A stretch of DNA of 64,000 nt from Luidia sarsii (GCA_949987565.1 OX465111.1:15846359-15910358); one strand, 5' to 3'; positions 48,301-63,300 are shown, counted from the first letter of the stretch. Notes: generated from the letters alone by a model not told the origin. Numbers and translations are program-made.

Positions 48301-51300
48301 ATGTTTACATACATGTATGTGACAATCTTTCGTATGTCTTTTTGCAGTGAATGAGACAGGTTCCTGCGTGGACTATGATGAGTGTTCCTCCAGCCCCTGT
48401 GTCAATGGGCAGTGCATCAATGGAAATGACATGTGAGTGGTAGGGTTAGGGCTTAGTGGGACTGGGATGGATGGAGTTGGGTGGGTTGGGAATTCATGGG
48501 TTTGGATGGGATGTGTGTTTGAGATAGGGTTGGTTGCAATAGGATGCATTACAGAAGATGGGGTCGGGGTGGAATTGGATTGGTTGGAGGGATTGAAGTT
48601 AGGTATGGGGTGTGGATTGGTTGGATGTCGAAGTGGGTGGCTTGCTCAATCTATGCTATGCTTAGCTGGCCTGTAATGAGGCTAGGTTGGACTAGCATTG
48701 ACTAGAATCCAGCAGTCTGAGAGGTCTTATCCAGTGAGGTATCAAGACAGAAATCATTAAGCACAAGCAACAGCCAAGAACCAGCTCAAGAATCATTCCC
48801 AAATCATTCCTTTTTCACTCTTGTCCCCACTCCAGGTACCGCTGTGAGTGCCCTCCGGGCTACAATGGCACCAACTGTGAGTTAGAGATAGACGAGTGCG
48901 CCTCCAACCCTTGCCAGATGAACTCCACCTGCCAGGATGCCATCGATGGCTTCAACTGCGTCTGCCAGCCGGGCTTCACCGATGTCCTGTGCAATGTCAA
49001 CATCAATGATTGTTTTGCAGATCCTTGTCAGAACGGGGCCACATGTGTGGACGGGATCGACAGGTACAGTGGCCTGGAGATGCCCTTTAAAAAATGTTCA
49101 TGATGTCGGAGGCCCCCCCCCCTCCTCCACACCAAATCGCTACACAACAAACGTGCCCATGAATGTTGATAACTCAGGTGGTAAGAGCACTGGTACCAGG
49201 GATGTAAGACTTCTGGAATTTGTTATTATTTTTTTCTCAAACAGGTATCTCAAACTGCTCATTTTTATCTGTTAAAACCCTAGAAACTGGAGGGCACCTG
49301 CACCCCTGCCGTGAATCTCTCGGTCGCATAACCGCTGACTCGCAGTTGCACAATTTATTGGCCTTCAGTGATTTTCAGGAAATGACTTTGTCAGTCACTT
49401 ACAACCCTGTGGAACAATAAGCCAGACACCTGTCTGCAGTTCAAGTCCCTGCACAGACAGGTTGCAATTATGAGTATCATTTTATTATCCTTTCTCCCGT
49501 CAGCTTTACATGTGACTGCATGCCAGGCTATGAGGGTGACCTTTGCCAGGTGGAGACGGATGAATGTGCAGCAGCGCCCTGCCAGAACGGTGCCACCTGT
49601 GTGGACCAGATCAATGACTACGCCTGCGTCTGTCTGCCAGGCTACATTGGTAAGTCCACAACTGGCCTCTTTATCTTCATTGCTGTCACCACACACTGAA
49701 AGTCATCATGCGACACCAAGGACAACTTGGCTCATCCGTGGCATCTGGTTTGACCTTTTGCCTTTCTTTGATCGGATTTCTTTTGTTTTTACAGGTGGAT
49801 AGCTAAGGTGGTAGAGCAGTGGCACATTTAAACAATAGGCCTGGATTCAGAGCCTGCTCATTTGCTTGGCATTTTCCTGAATTCAAAGATATACTACAAA
49901 GGGGCAAAGTACTAACTGAATTTAATGACCTACATGTACATACATGTACATGTACTACAAAGAGAATGGTCCTGCTAGGATTAAAACATTAGGCCCTCTG
50001 TATTTTGGGGTTTGCATTTTTTTAATGCAATTTCACCCAAAACAAAGCTGGAAAGCTACTATATGTTAAGGCTATAGAAGGCAGGAGATAGAGATGATAG
50101 AGAGGAAAGCTAAGGATCCATGAACATGTAGGAATTGGCATTCCTTTTAAAACGAACCAGATCATAAGAAGGTGAGAAACAGGAACTAGAATGAACTAAG
50201 TGTCATGTCATTCTTATCAACCATTCTTAGAATCAAATTCTATTTTAAACAGTTGGTGTATTTTTTAAGGTAAGGGCAGGCTTTGGATCCATATGCCACA
50301 GTAAATCAAGTACAAAATGCACTGTATTTTTTGCCTATGCACTTACATTGTACCGTATGTTGTCAATCATTGTCTTTCTCTCATTGAACAGGTGTGAATT
50401 GTTCAGTGGATATCGATGAGTGTGAGTCGGCTCCCTGCCAGAATGGTTCCACCTGTTTGGATGAGGTGGATGGGTACCGGTGCGAGTGCCTGGCAGAATA
50501 TGCTGGAGACCAGTGTGAGCGTTACTACGATGCCTGCGTGGATTTGGTCCCCTGCCAGAATGGCGCCACCTGCAGCACACCCCCCTTGCCCTCACCCGAC
50601 TACACCTGTGCTTGCGTGCCTGGCTTTGAGGGCGACAACTGTCAGGTGAACATCGATGACTGTCTTGGGGTGACTTGCAATGTCACGGCCGGTCAGGTCT
50701 GTTTCGATGAGGTGGATGGCTACCGGTGTGCCTGCCCCATTGGGTATGAGGACCCGCTCTGCTCTGTGGAGATTGACGAATGCGCTTCCATGCCCTGCAC
50801 CAATGGAGGCAACTGCACAGATAACCTGGGCAACTTCACCTGCAGCTGCCCTCCAGGCTTCTTGGGAGACACCTGCGAGGTGGACGTGGATGAGTGCACA
50901 TCAACCCCTTGCCAGAATGAAGCCATTTGCCAGGAGATAGACGGTGGCGGCTACCAGTGCTACTGCGTCCCGGGCTTTACTGGCACTAACTGCCAGGACC
51001 AGGTGAACGAGTGTCTTAAGTTGCCCTGCTTGAATGGTGCCACCTGTGAGGACCTGGTCAACAAGTTCAACTGCATCTGTGCACCGGGCTACACAGGCAC
51101 AACATGCGGGACGGAAATCGATGAGTGTGCCTCCGGCCCGTGCCTGAACAATGCCACGTGTCAGGATGGCATTGCTGAGTTCAACTGCTCCTGCACTCCG
51201 GGCTTTGAGGGCACCCTCTGCGAGGTGGACATTGATGAGTGCGCCTCCAATCCCTGCAACCTTGGCTCCTGTATAGACCAAGTGAATGGGTGAGCAGACA

Positions 51301-54300
51301 ATAATAAGCTGGGATCCTAAAGTGTCATTGTACATGTAGAATGCTTGCAGTGACACCTTGTGTAATCTCTTACAAGAGCGACTAAGGCTTTTTCTCTTAG
51401 CTGTACTCAGCCGTAAAAGATTATGCACGTTGGGTCAGTGCAAGCATTTCACATTGTGATTCCACCACATTATCCTTCAAGTCTTCTCATTCCTTAGTCA
51501 TCCATTGGTCCCATCCTTCAGGTAATTTTCAAGCTCACCATTTGGAGAGAGCAGTTCCTTTCTCATCACCATTGTCCTTGAATGCCACAAAAAAAAATTT
51601 AAAAATCTGGGGATGAAGCGATTTGATTTATCAGGAATAAGTTTTTTTAGTGGGCAGAAGGCAATGAAGGCTACCAAAGCACATTGGTGTGTTTCTTTTC
51701 AATCATGTAAAAGCACATCTCATGGCTATATACATGTACATGCAACAGTCACATTTCTGTATCATACGTGTACATTGTAGAACTTTCATCTTTCTAGTGT
51801 GGCCCTGTCACGTTTTAGCCAATTTGCTTCCAGTGGTCCTTTCTGATTTGCAATCACACTATTTTTGTGAGTGGCCATACAGGTAGCTACATGTTCATAC
51901 AGTAAATCATTTTAATTCCATACCTGTAAACCAACCCAAGCATTGTTGCATTTGCCATTTTTTTCCCTTCCACCCCACCTGATACCATTTGTTGTGCCCT
52001 ACTTAAAACAAATTCAGTGATTTGCCGGTAGATCCACAGTGTAACTGGTGAGTGGTGCTCATTTACCAATATTTTATTTGAATTGTACGTATGTCCTAAA
52101 CCCATTGCAGCTTCATTTGTTTTTGTTGTTTTTGTTGCTACTGCCAATTTTTCAGAAAATGATTTAGCTTGGACATGTGCCATTTTGTTTGCATGAAGAT
52201 TTTTATCACGATAAGAATGTTTGGCCAAGCCAAATTTGTGGCATGCTGTTCATTTTGTCAATTTCCTTTTGAATAATTTTTTTCACAAATTTTGAACACA
52301 TGGTCGCAGTTTTTTAAGCACAGAATTGTCCATTGTGATGTCTCAAGTTGTTAAAAGAATCTGAAAAATGTACAGGCCCTTTTCTTAGCAGTACATGGAC
52401 CTTTCTTGAGAGGTGAGGCCCTCTACATTTTTGAGATTTGTATTTTGGTCATTTAAGTCCGAAAGCAGTTTGCAGGGATGGAAGGAGTTTAAGCATTTAG
52501 TAAAAAAAAAAAAACTAAAGTCACAAGTTACCAACTTACATACATGTATACCAAAAATTACCAATGTGTCAAACTGTCAACAGTGTTATTTTTAGGACAT
52601 CATACTTTTGATGATACCGGATTCATGTACAATGTACTGTACATTGTACATGTGCAATTTACATTTTACATACACATGTACATGTAGCTTGCTTTTGCTA
52701 GCAATGCACAAATTCTGAGGAACTTTCACCCATTCCTTCATGGCAAAATGTGTTTCCCGACCCAAAGTACAACTTGCTGGCCTCTGAAGAAATTTTGTTT
52801 TGCCAAGAAAGGAAAGTCTCAGACAAGTCTTAGTCCTACCGTACATGTACACGTAGCAGGACCCTACGGTACATGCATGTTGTACATGTACTCTAAAGCA
52901 GAAGACCTTTGAGCTTTTGGCCCAGAGCCTTCTGCCTTTAACAATATGTAGTCTAGGAAATTAGGAATATAAATGACAGTCCCCAAGATTTTTGAGGTGT
53001 AGTTTGGTCATAAATTTACATTGTACATGTACATGTACATTGTACATGTACATGTATATATGTACATGTACATGAAGGCTTATAGTACAGGTACATGTAC
53101 ACGACGTACATGTACATGTACATGTAAATCTGCAAATAATGTGCCATGTCTTTGTCATGTACTCTATACCGGTACATGACTACATGTACCTTAAACAAAC
53201 AAAGTCAAAGTCTACCTCCAAATATTTTATTAATTAATAACTGTTGAGTTGATACTAATACGAAGTTGCAAACAATTTGTTTACATGTACATCAAGATTA
53301 TTTCATATGCAGTTTTCCACCTAATCTGTTGATACAAAACCCATCTGTTTAACTAATTTCATGCATGATGATGTACACACAGAGTTCATACAGTAATGGT
53401 TGTTTTGTCTCCTTACATGTAGATAATATTGGCATACAGGTACAAACGTACATGTACATGTAGTTTACAAATTGTACATTGTACATGTACACATGTAATG
53501 TAGGCCTATGTACAGCACCTACATGTATGCACTTACAGTAATACAATTTGTAGTCATCATGGTCATTCATTAGAGTTTGATATTAGTGGTGGTCCTGTGG
53601 CCAAGTAAGTTGAAATTTTCTTTTGCCATTTGAAAGACATCCCCAACCGGCCCAGCTGGCCTGTTTAAAAAAAAAGTAGATCAACTAAAAAAATGTACTG
53701 GCAGTCTGCAGACAGTTCTTATTCTGCAGTATGGTGATCTGCATTTGTGATGGGACATCCAGGTTGATGTAGACTGTGCCAAAGGCCATGTATTCATCCA
53801 GGACATTTAAGTTTTGGTTAATTTTCTTTTGCCTACCTCCATGCCTGCTCCTCCTCCTCCAGTTTTGCCTGCAACTGCACCAACAGCGGCTTCAACGGTT
53901 CCCTGTGCCAGTTCAACATCGACGACTGCCGGCCGGACTCCTGTCAGAACGGCGCCCCCTGTGTGGATGGCATCAATGCGTTCACCTGCGACTGCTGGCC
54001 AGGCTACTTGGGTGATGACTGCAGCAGGGATGATGATGAATGCCAGTCAGGGCCATGCCTGAACGGTGCAGTGTGTCTACAACGCTCGGATCAGAGCCTG
54101 TATGAGGGTGACGATCCGGTCTTTCCCGGGGAGTTCAGCTACGCCAATGCCAGTGGCTTTCTCTGCGAGTGTTTGCCAGGTTTTGAAGGTGACCGCTGCC
54201 AGGTGAACATTGATGAATGTGCCTCCTCGCCGTGCGCCAACAGTGGGACCTGCAATGATGTCGTCAATGGCTACCTCTGTGCTTGTGCTGCCGGCTGGAC

Positions 54301-57300
54301 AGGCGTGCACTGCGACATCGAGGTGAATGAGTGCCTGTCACTTCCCTGTCAGAACGGTGCTGTCTGCACAGATCTGATTAATGACTACAGCTGCGCTTGC
54401 CCTGATGATTACGGCGGGAAGGACTGCGACGTCCTGCTTATTGGCTGCAACAACAACGCATGCCAGAACGGTGCCACCTGCGTGCCTTCCTACAACCAGA
54501 CTAGCGACACACACAGCTACACTTGCATATGCGATGCTGGCTTCACTGGCTCCCTGTGCGAAGTAGTCACCTCGGCCTCATTTGAGGGTAGCCAGTTTCT
54601 GCTTGATACTAGCACTGCTGGAAGCACGACACTGGACTACTCCTTGAGTCTCCAGACCACTTTGCCAGACAGCATCCTGCTATTCTCTGGACCGACGGAC
54701 GGAACTGCCAACTACTTTCTCCTGGAGATGTACAACGGAGACCTCTACCTGAAGTACTCACCGGACGGCACTGACATAGCCGCTCTGGAGATCGACGATT
54801 TCGGCCAGCAGCTAAATGATGGCGACTACCATACACTGACCGTTACCATCACCAACGATACCATCACAATGTCAGCCACTGTTGCTGCATCGTCTCGTAG
54901 GAGACGAACGGCAACGTGTTCCGGTGAACTCTGCAGCCAGGAAATCCAAATCCCAGATCAAGTGACTGTCCAATTTGAGGAAATGTACATCGGGGGAGTG
55001 AGTGGTGGCCTTGCACCGGGCATGGCCAGAACCAGCTTGTCCTACACGGGCTGCATGCAGGACATTCAGAACGGGGGCGACTACATCTTGCCAGCGGGCT
55101 CGGGGCGGCGCAGAAGGGAGGCACTCACTCAGCCAGGCTGCACCAGAGTGGTCCAGTGCCCCATGGGCAATGCCCGCTGCAGTGATCAAGGCATCTGCAC
55201 TGACCTCTGGCTGACCTACTCCTGTGACTGCGACATTGGCTACGCTGGCGTCAACTGCAGCGAGAGTGAGTACCTTATCTAGAGTGCATTGTATTGCCAC
55301 CACTTCACCCAGTGGATGCAATGACCCTATTAAGCTTCCAGAAAAATGGTCCATTCAGTGCACATAATAGACAGAGCTATGTATGCAGTATCCTATTCAG
55401 TTTGCGTACAGATGGCCATTCAGGGTCGCAGTGATTCTGATCATATTGTACACAGTGGGCCATTTCAGCGATTCACCTGCTACTTATATTGTGCATCACA
55501 GCGAACAGAAACTGCGCCTTGTTATTTTGCATCCACCTCAGCATGGAATGGTCCCATCAGAAAAGAGTATGGTACTATCTTTTAAATCCTTTTCTTTGGG
55601 GTTAAAGCATTTCTTTTCCTCTGTTCCCTCTGCAGGCTTTGTGCCAGCAACCTTCCGTAATGAAGACATCCTGGAAAGCTACGCCATGTTTAATGCCAAT
55701 GAGACCCTAAACGTCTCCTACAGTGAGATCAGTCTGGCCTTCCGCACCCGAGAGACAGACGGCCTCCTCTTCTTCACCCAGGCCAGCGACCCTCAGGACT
55801 ACCTGACGGCTGAGGTCGAAGGGGGAGCCGTGGTGGTCTCTGTCTCACGCAGCGGCATGACTGCCGTAGTTTTGAGTGTTGGCTCTGGCCTGACAGACGG
55901 CGAGTATCACTCTCTCTCAATCCATGCCGACCAGAGTGTCCTCAGCCTGACCCTAGACCCCAGATCCGATTCAGAGCTGTACACTCAGACAGGCCTTGGG
56001 AGTGGCAGCCCCGATTTTGCTCAGTTCTCTCTGGGTGGGGTGGCCGACTTTGGGTCTGTTTTGCCAAATGAGGCCATCCGCACTGATGCCTACTTCAAGG
56101 GCTGCCTGTGGGACATCCAGTACAACGGCTACGCCTTGCAGTTCAGCCCGCTGGACCTGCCCGTCCCCTCCTTCCCACTTAGTGCTGAGACCAGCCTGCT
56201 CCTGGACGGCTGCATCAGTGACGACGCCTGCGCCGATGACCCCTGCGAGAACGGAGGCACCTGCACTGTCACCTGGAACGACTTTGAGTGCAACTGCCCG
56301 ACGGGCTTTGGAGGCAAGAACTGCTCGGAGCTGACCATCTGCTCGGAGAACCCATGTCCCGATGGGGCTGCATGCAAGGACCGGCCAGATGGACACGATT
56401 GTGAGTGATTGTTTCTTGAAATTTTTAGTGAAAGAGAAAAAAAAACCTTAAACACTTTAGAGGGCCTGACATTTGCATTTCAATTCTAGCAGGACCTCTT
56501 TCAATGGCAGATGGACATAATGAGTGGTACTGTCGAGAATTTGTTTTTTAAATCTCTACCTCTATCGTCTCGAGACTGACTTCAGTGACCAAAGTGATTC
56601 CTAGAGATTGGTTAAATGCTTCTAACTACACACTGTACATGTTTGTACACTTCCAGCAAAAGTTTCATTGACCATTTTGGGAGGCCCCCACCTAAGAGCT
56701 GGCTAGCTGAGGTGGTAGAGCACCGGTACCTTTGTATTTTGACCCTCATTAAATTACCATTGGATATTTGTAACCGTCCTACTTTTGAGAAAGGTCCTGC
56801 TACCGTACATTACATTAGGATTAAAGCAACAACACTGCTCTCATTTCTAGTATTAATTTTTGGATCTTTCTTTTCGGTGGTGATAGGTGTTGTGGAGGCG
56901 ACCTTTGATGGCCTGATGAGTCAGGTGACCTACAGGGCCAACCTGAGCATGACCACTGCACTGGACTCCCTGACACTGAGAGTGCGCACACGCAATGCCA
57001 ATGGGATCCTGTACCACTCCTCCAACAGTCTCACCGGCCAGTTTGTCACCCTCTATCTGAACCAGAGCGTGCCTCTCCTCCGCTTTGACCTTGGTCAGAG
57101 CAGTGAGATGGCTTCCCAGGTTACGGTGGACGACGGCATGTGGCACGACGTGGAAGTAGGGTTCTCCAGTAGTGGGATCGAACTCACTGTTGATGGATCG
57201 ATAGAGAGGTACACGGGGATTTCCTTAGCTCCCTTGGCCTCCACCGTCACTGAGCCAGGCAGCGGGGATGTCACTGTAGGCGGGGCTGTCATCGCCAATA

Positions 57301-60300
57301 ATGACTTCTTCCTCAACTACAACAACTTTGACGGTTGCCTAGACGATGTGAGGCTGGGGGGGTTCCTCCTGCCCTTCTACCCCCGGGAGGTGATCAACTC
57401 ATCCAGCCTGGAGCAGTTTGAGGCCAGTCCAGTGGACTTAGCCTATGGCTGCCCCGGAAACCCGGATATCTGCAATGCCATTGTTTGCGAGAACTCTGGC
57501 ACTTGTGTGGATATCTGGGAGGAGTGGGAATGCCAGTGTGCCGAGGGTTTCTCCGCAGACAGGTGCCAGGTTAATGTGAATGAGTGTGAGCTGCTGGACC
57601 CTTGCATCTCGGGTTCCACCTGTCAGGATGGGGTCAACAACTACACCTGCTCCTGTCCGCCAGGTTATGAAGGGCGTCATTGTGAGATTGAAATAGACGA
57701 GTGCCAGTCGGGTCCGTGCCTCCAGGGCTCAGATTGCTACGATGGTGTGGGGTTCTTCAATTGCACCTGTCTTGATGGCTACACAGGCACACTCTGTGGT
57801 GTTTTGGTAAGTATCACTATAAATGTATGTACATGTAATGTAATATTATCTAACTTGTTCCTCGATTTCTATCTATCTTGAAAACAAGTAAGAAACAAAA
57901 ATCTTTTTTAAAAAAGCTAACTGACCAAAATTTCTAATCTGAAATCCGCAGGGAGGTCAATGTTTTGATCCTATCAGTGTCTTTATCAAACATAGAATCC
58001 TTTGAGAAAGGTCTTGCTTGAATCAAAATGCCAGGTCATGTACATTTTGTACTTCCCTTCCATCCTATCTTTTTTGTTCTGTCTTTGAGAAAGTAATGCA
58101 TGAACTGGTCATGTAATTGTTCTCACACTTTTCCTTCCCTTTTTCGTCAGATCAACGAGACTTGTGGAGGCAATCCCTGTAAGAATGGAGGTACATGCAG
58201 TGACAAGCCGGCTGGGTCTGAGGTAAGTGCCATTGGTTCACCTACCATGCAGGTGCATGTACACATACGATATCTACAGTACCTTTTGAGATGAAGGCTA
58301 TTGGATGGGAGAATAAGATCTTCGTTTGTTTTTCCTCTGGAATGTAGACAGGTGTTCCAAAATCGGAATTTTATATCCAGTCGTAGTTTTAACAGTTTCT
58401 CACACTTTGATAGAAAAAAATATAAAATTTATAGGGAAAATTTTCAAAAATTCAAAATATAAACAAATATAATGTGAAAAAAAGATTGGAAAACAGTCAC
58501 ATTTTGGAAGAAAAGAAATAACATGGGATTGTGCTCTGGATTCTTTTCCGCTTATTCAGATTTTATTTGAGTGCACCTGTTTGACTGGCTACCAAGGCTA
58601 TGACTGTGGCCAGGAGATAGATTACTGCCTGTCCCAGCCCTGCCAGAATGGAGCCACCTGTGACAGCCAGACAGACATGGGCACCTTCGGCTGCACCTGT
58701 CCCCCAGGCTTCAGCGGCAACACCTGCCAGACGGACGTGGACAATTGTGTCGGTGTAACCTGCAGCAATGGGGGCACCTGCCAGGACCAGGTGGATGGAT
58801 TTGTCTGCCTCTGTGCCCCAGGTGGGTTGGCTGTGGGGGATGTTTAGGCCACCCGGACATCCAATACTTAACGATGTCCCCGGAGAGAAGAAAAAGCCAT
58901 GCGGACAGAAAGACAGACAGACAGACAGATGGCTAAAGGGGCAGATAATGGACATACAAATACATGCATACAACAAATAATCAACTGACACGCATATAGA
59001 CAGGCAGACAAGCACAAACAAGCAGACACACAAAACCTTCTGTAAACCATCACCTCATACTGGTATCACAGATAATGAGTTGACTTCCAAATATGAGATG
59101 ATATTGGTCAAATCCACCAATGCCTTCAATGGAAAGGTGCTGCATTGCAAGTGACCGATTGGAGAAAAGGTTTAGAGGGAGCAGTTGTAAGAAATGTTTC
59201 AGGAGGAGATGTTTAGCTTCACAAGTCATGTAGTGTATTTTGAAGGGTTATCTGCATTAGATTGTATTTTTTTTTTTTTTTCAGGTTTCGAGGGCACATT
59301 TTGCGGTACTGACATCAACGATTGCGACCCCAACCCTTGCCAGTTTGGAGCCACATGTCAGGATTTCATCAATGGCTATATTTGTACATGCCTGAGTGGC
59401 TTTGAAGGTAAGTCCGGCATTCATGTTCTTCACTTAAAATGATATACAAAAAATGTTGCAAACTGCTTACTGACTAAAATTACCAAAATGCAAATCTAAA
59501 AATTTAGTGGGCCTGACATTTCGATCCTAGCAGGACTTTTCTCAAAGGCCTTTCGCCCTCTGCCTTTGGGAAAGGTCCTGCTAGGATCGAAACGTTGGGC
59601 CCACTAAATTTTTAGATGGTCTTCACTTGTTATAGTCTGTGGGTCATTTTTTTGACTTGGGGTAGGAGAGAAAAGGAGAATGCTACTGTAGTTTCCACGC
59701 TTTGCCATAAATTTGAAAGGTTACCAAGATTTGCTCACTGGCTAGAATAATCAAAAGCAGATTGAGAGATTTGCATTTTGATCCAAGCAGAACCATCCAT
59801 TCCTCAGTGGCATAATTGAATGTTTGAGATATTCAAAGTGATACATTATTGTTGCAAACTACTCATAGGCTACAATGTATGATGGCCGAGAATACGCAAA
59901 CTTTCAAAAAGTTTTTGATTTTTTTTCTAATGTGCAATGCTACTCTGTCAGCTTTGCCCATTACAATCCAGTTTTCCAAGAGATTGCCGGTTTGCTATCT
60001 TGAACAAAGATCAGAATGAGATGTGATAATATTGTAGTTACTATAAAAGACTGTATTTTGCATAATTGATTTACCGGTATACTGCCATTTGCACGTACAC
60101 GCATGAAAACCATCCAAAGAAAATCTGTTAGTTTGGTAGATTTAAGTATTTCCTTTTTTAAAGAGTGCATGTTTTTTTAACCTGCATGAAATTCTCACCA
60201 GAGTTTTGGCGCAGGATTCATGGTTATGGCTACAGCTATGGCTTTTGGTACAGTGTAGAGCTATGCTGCACAAAAGCTTAGCCTTTGCATGGAATTTCCA

Positions 60301-63300
60301 TCCCATGACCGCAGTCATAGCCAAAGCCACTCATTGAATCCAGTCCCAATACTAACCAGATTCTCATTGCTGGAGTCTGGGGAATGACATTATTTAATGG
60401 CTTGCCCTGCCAGATTGCCTTACATGTGTTAGCACAAGCATGCACCATGTTTATATTAAAAGAAAGAAAAGATGCCTGTTGCATGTTTTAGCACCTGCAC
60501 GAGTTTGCATGACGTCTGCTGCACTGACTTAGCGATGTTTGCACAGGAATCTGCGTGAGTGTGTAGTCTGCAATTTGCTTACAACTGCTTTATTGAAATC
60601 AAGTGATTTTTGTTTAAGAGACAAAAATATGGATGGATGACATTCAGCACTTCACGGCAAATGCAGGGTTTTGCCTCAGCTATTTTTTACAAATGTCCAG
60701 CCTGCCTACCAGACTTAGATTTTATCTGATTGACAATTATTCAAACTGCATATTGCAGTGCATTGCTTGTCTTTCTGATGTAAGATGGCAAAACTAGGCA
60801 CATACTGTACATGTAGTGCACACTTTTAAACAAAGATTGAAATTACATCTCTGTGGGTTTTGTTAAGGTCTCATTCAGTGTTGTTCTGTGGATCCATAAT
60901 GTTGCTTCAAACACTCGCAGGCAAAAAACAGGATTGGAAAGGAGATTGCTGTATGACAAGAGGTTGTGTTTGCACTCCCTGTTTCCTTTTTGTTCTTCTC
61001 AATGGCCAGGTTGGCCAATAAGGATTGCCCTTTAATTCTTGAAGCTTCAATATCATGATGCCACAAAGAAAGCGTTGTTGAAAGGGGCTGCAGTCTTTTT
61101 AGGTTCTTTGCAGTCCAGAGTCTGCACAAGATACTGTATACCGGTAGTACTTGTACATGTATGTACAGTACTTGCATGTATAGTGTGTATGGTATATCTA
61201 TCAAGATTCTAAGGCAGGATTTTTTTTCTCCAGAGTTTCATTCAAGCCTTGCCCAGCCAGAGTTCAGAATCGCCATGGCAATTCTTGCCCATAGGAGAGG
61301 ACTCAAGGAGTTTAGTTTTCTAACTGGCTGATAAATGTTCCTCAGTGGACTCCAAGTGTGCAAATTGTCTTCAGAAGTTTGGATTACTTGATTTCCTTTT
61401 CTTTGCTTTTTAAACTCATAACCCATAAATGGAACAAAGGAAAAGTGGAATGGTTATTTTTGGGGGGTGAAGTTCATATTGCGAGGCTTTGACTTCAAGC
61501 AGGGTCATTGCTTGTTTCATAGTATGGTTCTGAACTGCAGAGATTGTAGACACATGATTGTGGGGAGGGACAAGATATGTATGATCATTGTCCACTCACC
61601 AGAACACAAGAATTGGGGAGCTACATGTATTCTGTTTGCCTGATGGAACTGTTTGTTTTGTCGGATGTCCATGTCTGTATATGTACCGTACATGTACATG
61701 CTCAGGTACATGAGCATGTTGCTTCTGTCATCTATCCTAACCCCTGTCCCTAACCAAACCCATGCTGAGCTGATCCTTAACCATCGGCAGATTTGAGGCA
61801 GTTTCTTTTGCCTCCAGAGTCTGGACTAAATAATAACAACTCTGCCCCCTTACCTTACACTTGGACCATCTCCACACCAAGCAGGTCAAGCTGTTGGCCC
61901 TGTATTCCTATTAAAACCACACGCCTGAACGTGTTGCATGATATGACTTTTCTACTAACCAAACTGTTTGGCACAAATTGATTAATCCATTTGCAAACAC
62001 AAACAAAACAAATGCCAACTTAAAAGAAAAAAACCTGGAAGTGTTGTTCTTATTTTACCTTCAAAAATAGTTTGCAATGACACCAAGTAATCCCTTGCTC
62101 AAGTTGGTTTGGTTCTGAGGTGGGATTTGCTTAAAAGCCATTATCTACTGTGCGTCAGTTGTTCAATGGATACAGCATTTAGGGTTCCAAACCCTACTGG
62201 GTCTCGCCATCCTCAGAAATGCAAAAGCTTAAAAAAGTGAATGTGTTTATTTCTACGTGGTGTCAACACAACCTATTCTTGATTTGCCACACTTCAACAT
62301 ATTTAGCCTGACATCTTATCAAACTTTATCTTCCTTTTTCTGTGGTGTTCGTCGTGCAACACCTTCAAAGGCGTAAACTGTTCGGTCGATATCAATGAGT
62401 GCATGACAGCCAATGCCACGGCCCCCTGCCAAAATGGCGGCACCTGCCTGAACACCCTGGGCGGGTATATCTGTGAATGCCCAGCAGTCGTCCATGGCGA
62501 CCACTGTCAGTACAGCTCCTGCATCCCTGCCTCGACCCCTTCCCTTAGCCCCTCCCTCACCCCTGGACTTGACCCCGTCCCGGCCCTCAGCTCTGCCTCC
62601 AGTCCTGCCCTCGGGCCAGGCCTTGCCCCTACGCCCCTCTCATTGCCCGTGGGTGTGTCCGGCTGTCATTGCCCACTTGCTGACCAGGCACTGGACTGCA
62701 GTCTGGCCAGGTGCTCCGAGGAGCTATGCCCCATTAATGGCTCTTGTCAACTTGTCGATGGTCACTGGACATGTTTGTGCTCTCACAATGTCACAGGTAG
62801 ATTGCTCTTCTTTCCTCCCCCTCCCCCTGTACTTTATTCTTCTGTGCCCTCTGGTTCATGTCTCCGTTTCCACTTTTTTGTCTGTTGTATTGTCTGTTGT
62901 CTTGCTTGTTTGTGTGTCTGTTAAGTCAGTTGTTGGTTTAAAGGGGCTTTATCATGTACATTATAGTCTGTATTGCATTGTCATTGTCAATTGTTGTTTG
63001 TTGGGCTGGCAATTTGCTGAATTCTATTATGGATTGTGACTTTGTATGGATGGGAACTGTCGCAGGTCACACTTGTGAGGCTGCGTTTGTTTGCTTTATT
63101 GGTTTGTGTACACATTTGTCGTTTTTCAGCTTATTTGCCAAGTGTGGTTGTAGTTTGAATTGCTTCTAAAAACTTGACAGTCTTGCTTGAAGTACTGTAC
63201 TGTAGAGGTTGAACTAGAAGGAGTAAAAGTCCCAGTATCTTAGTTAGGAATAGCAACATGTACCCTATCTATGATTGGATGCAGCCTTGCATGTAAGCTT

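Noticed and set aside
50901..51428. Minus-strand open frame of 175 residues across the EGF exon
   Set aside because: It is the shadow of the coding exon; the + strand has continuous EGFs with the right splice phases.
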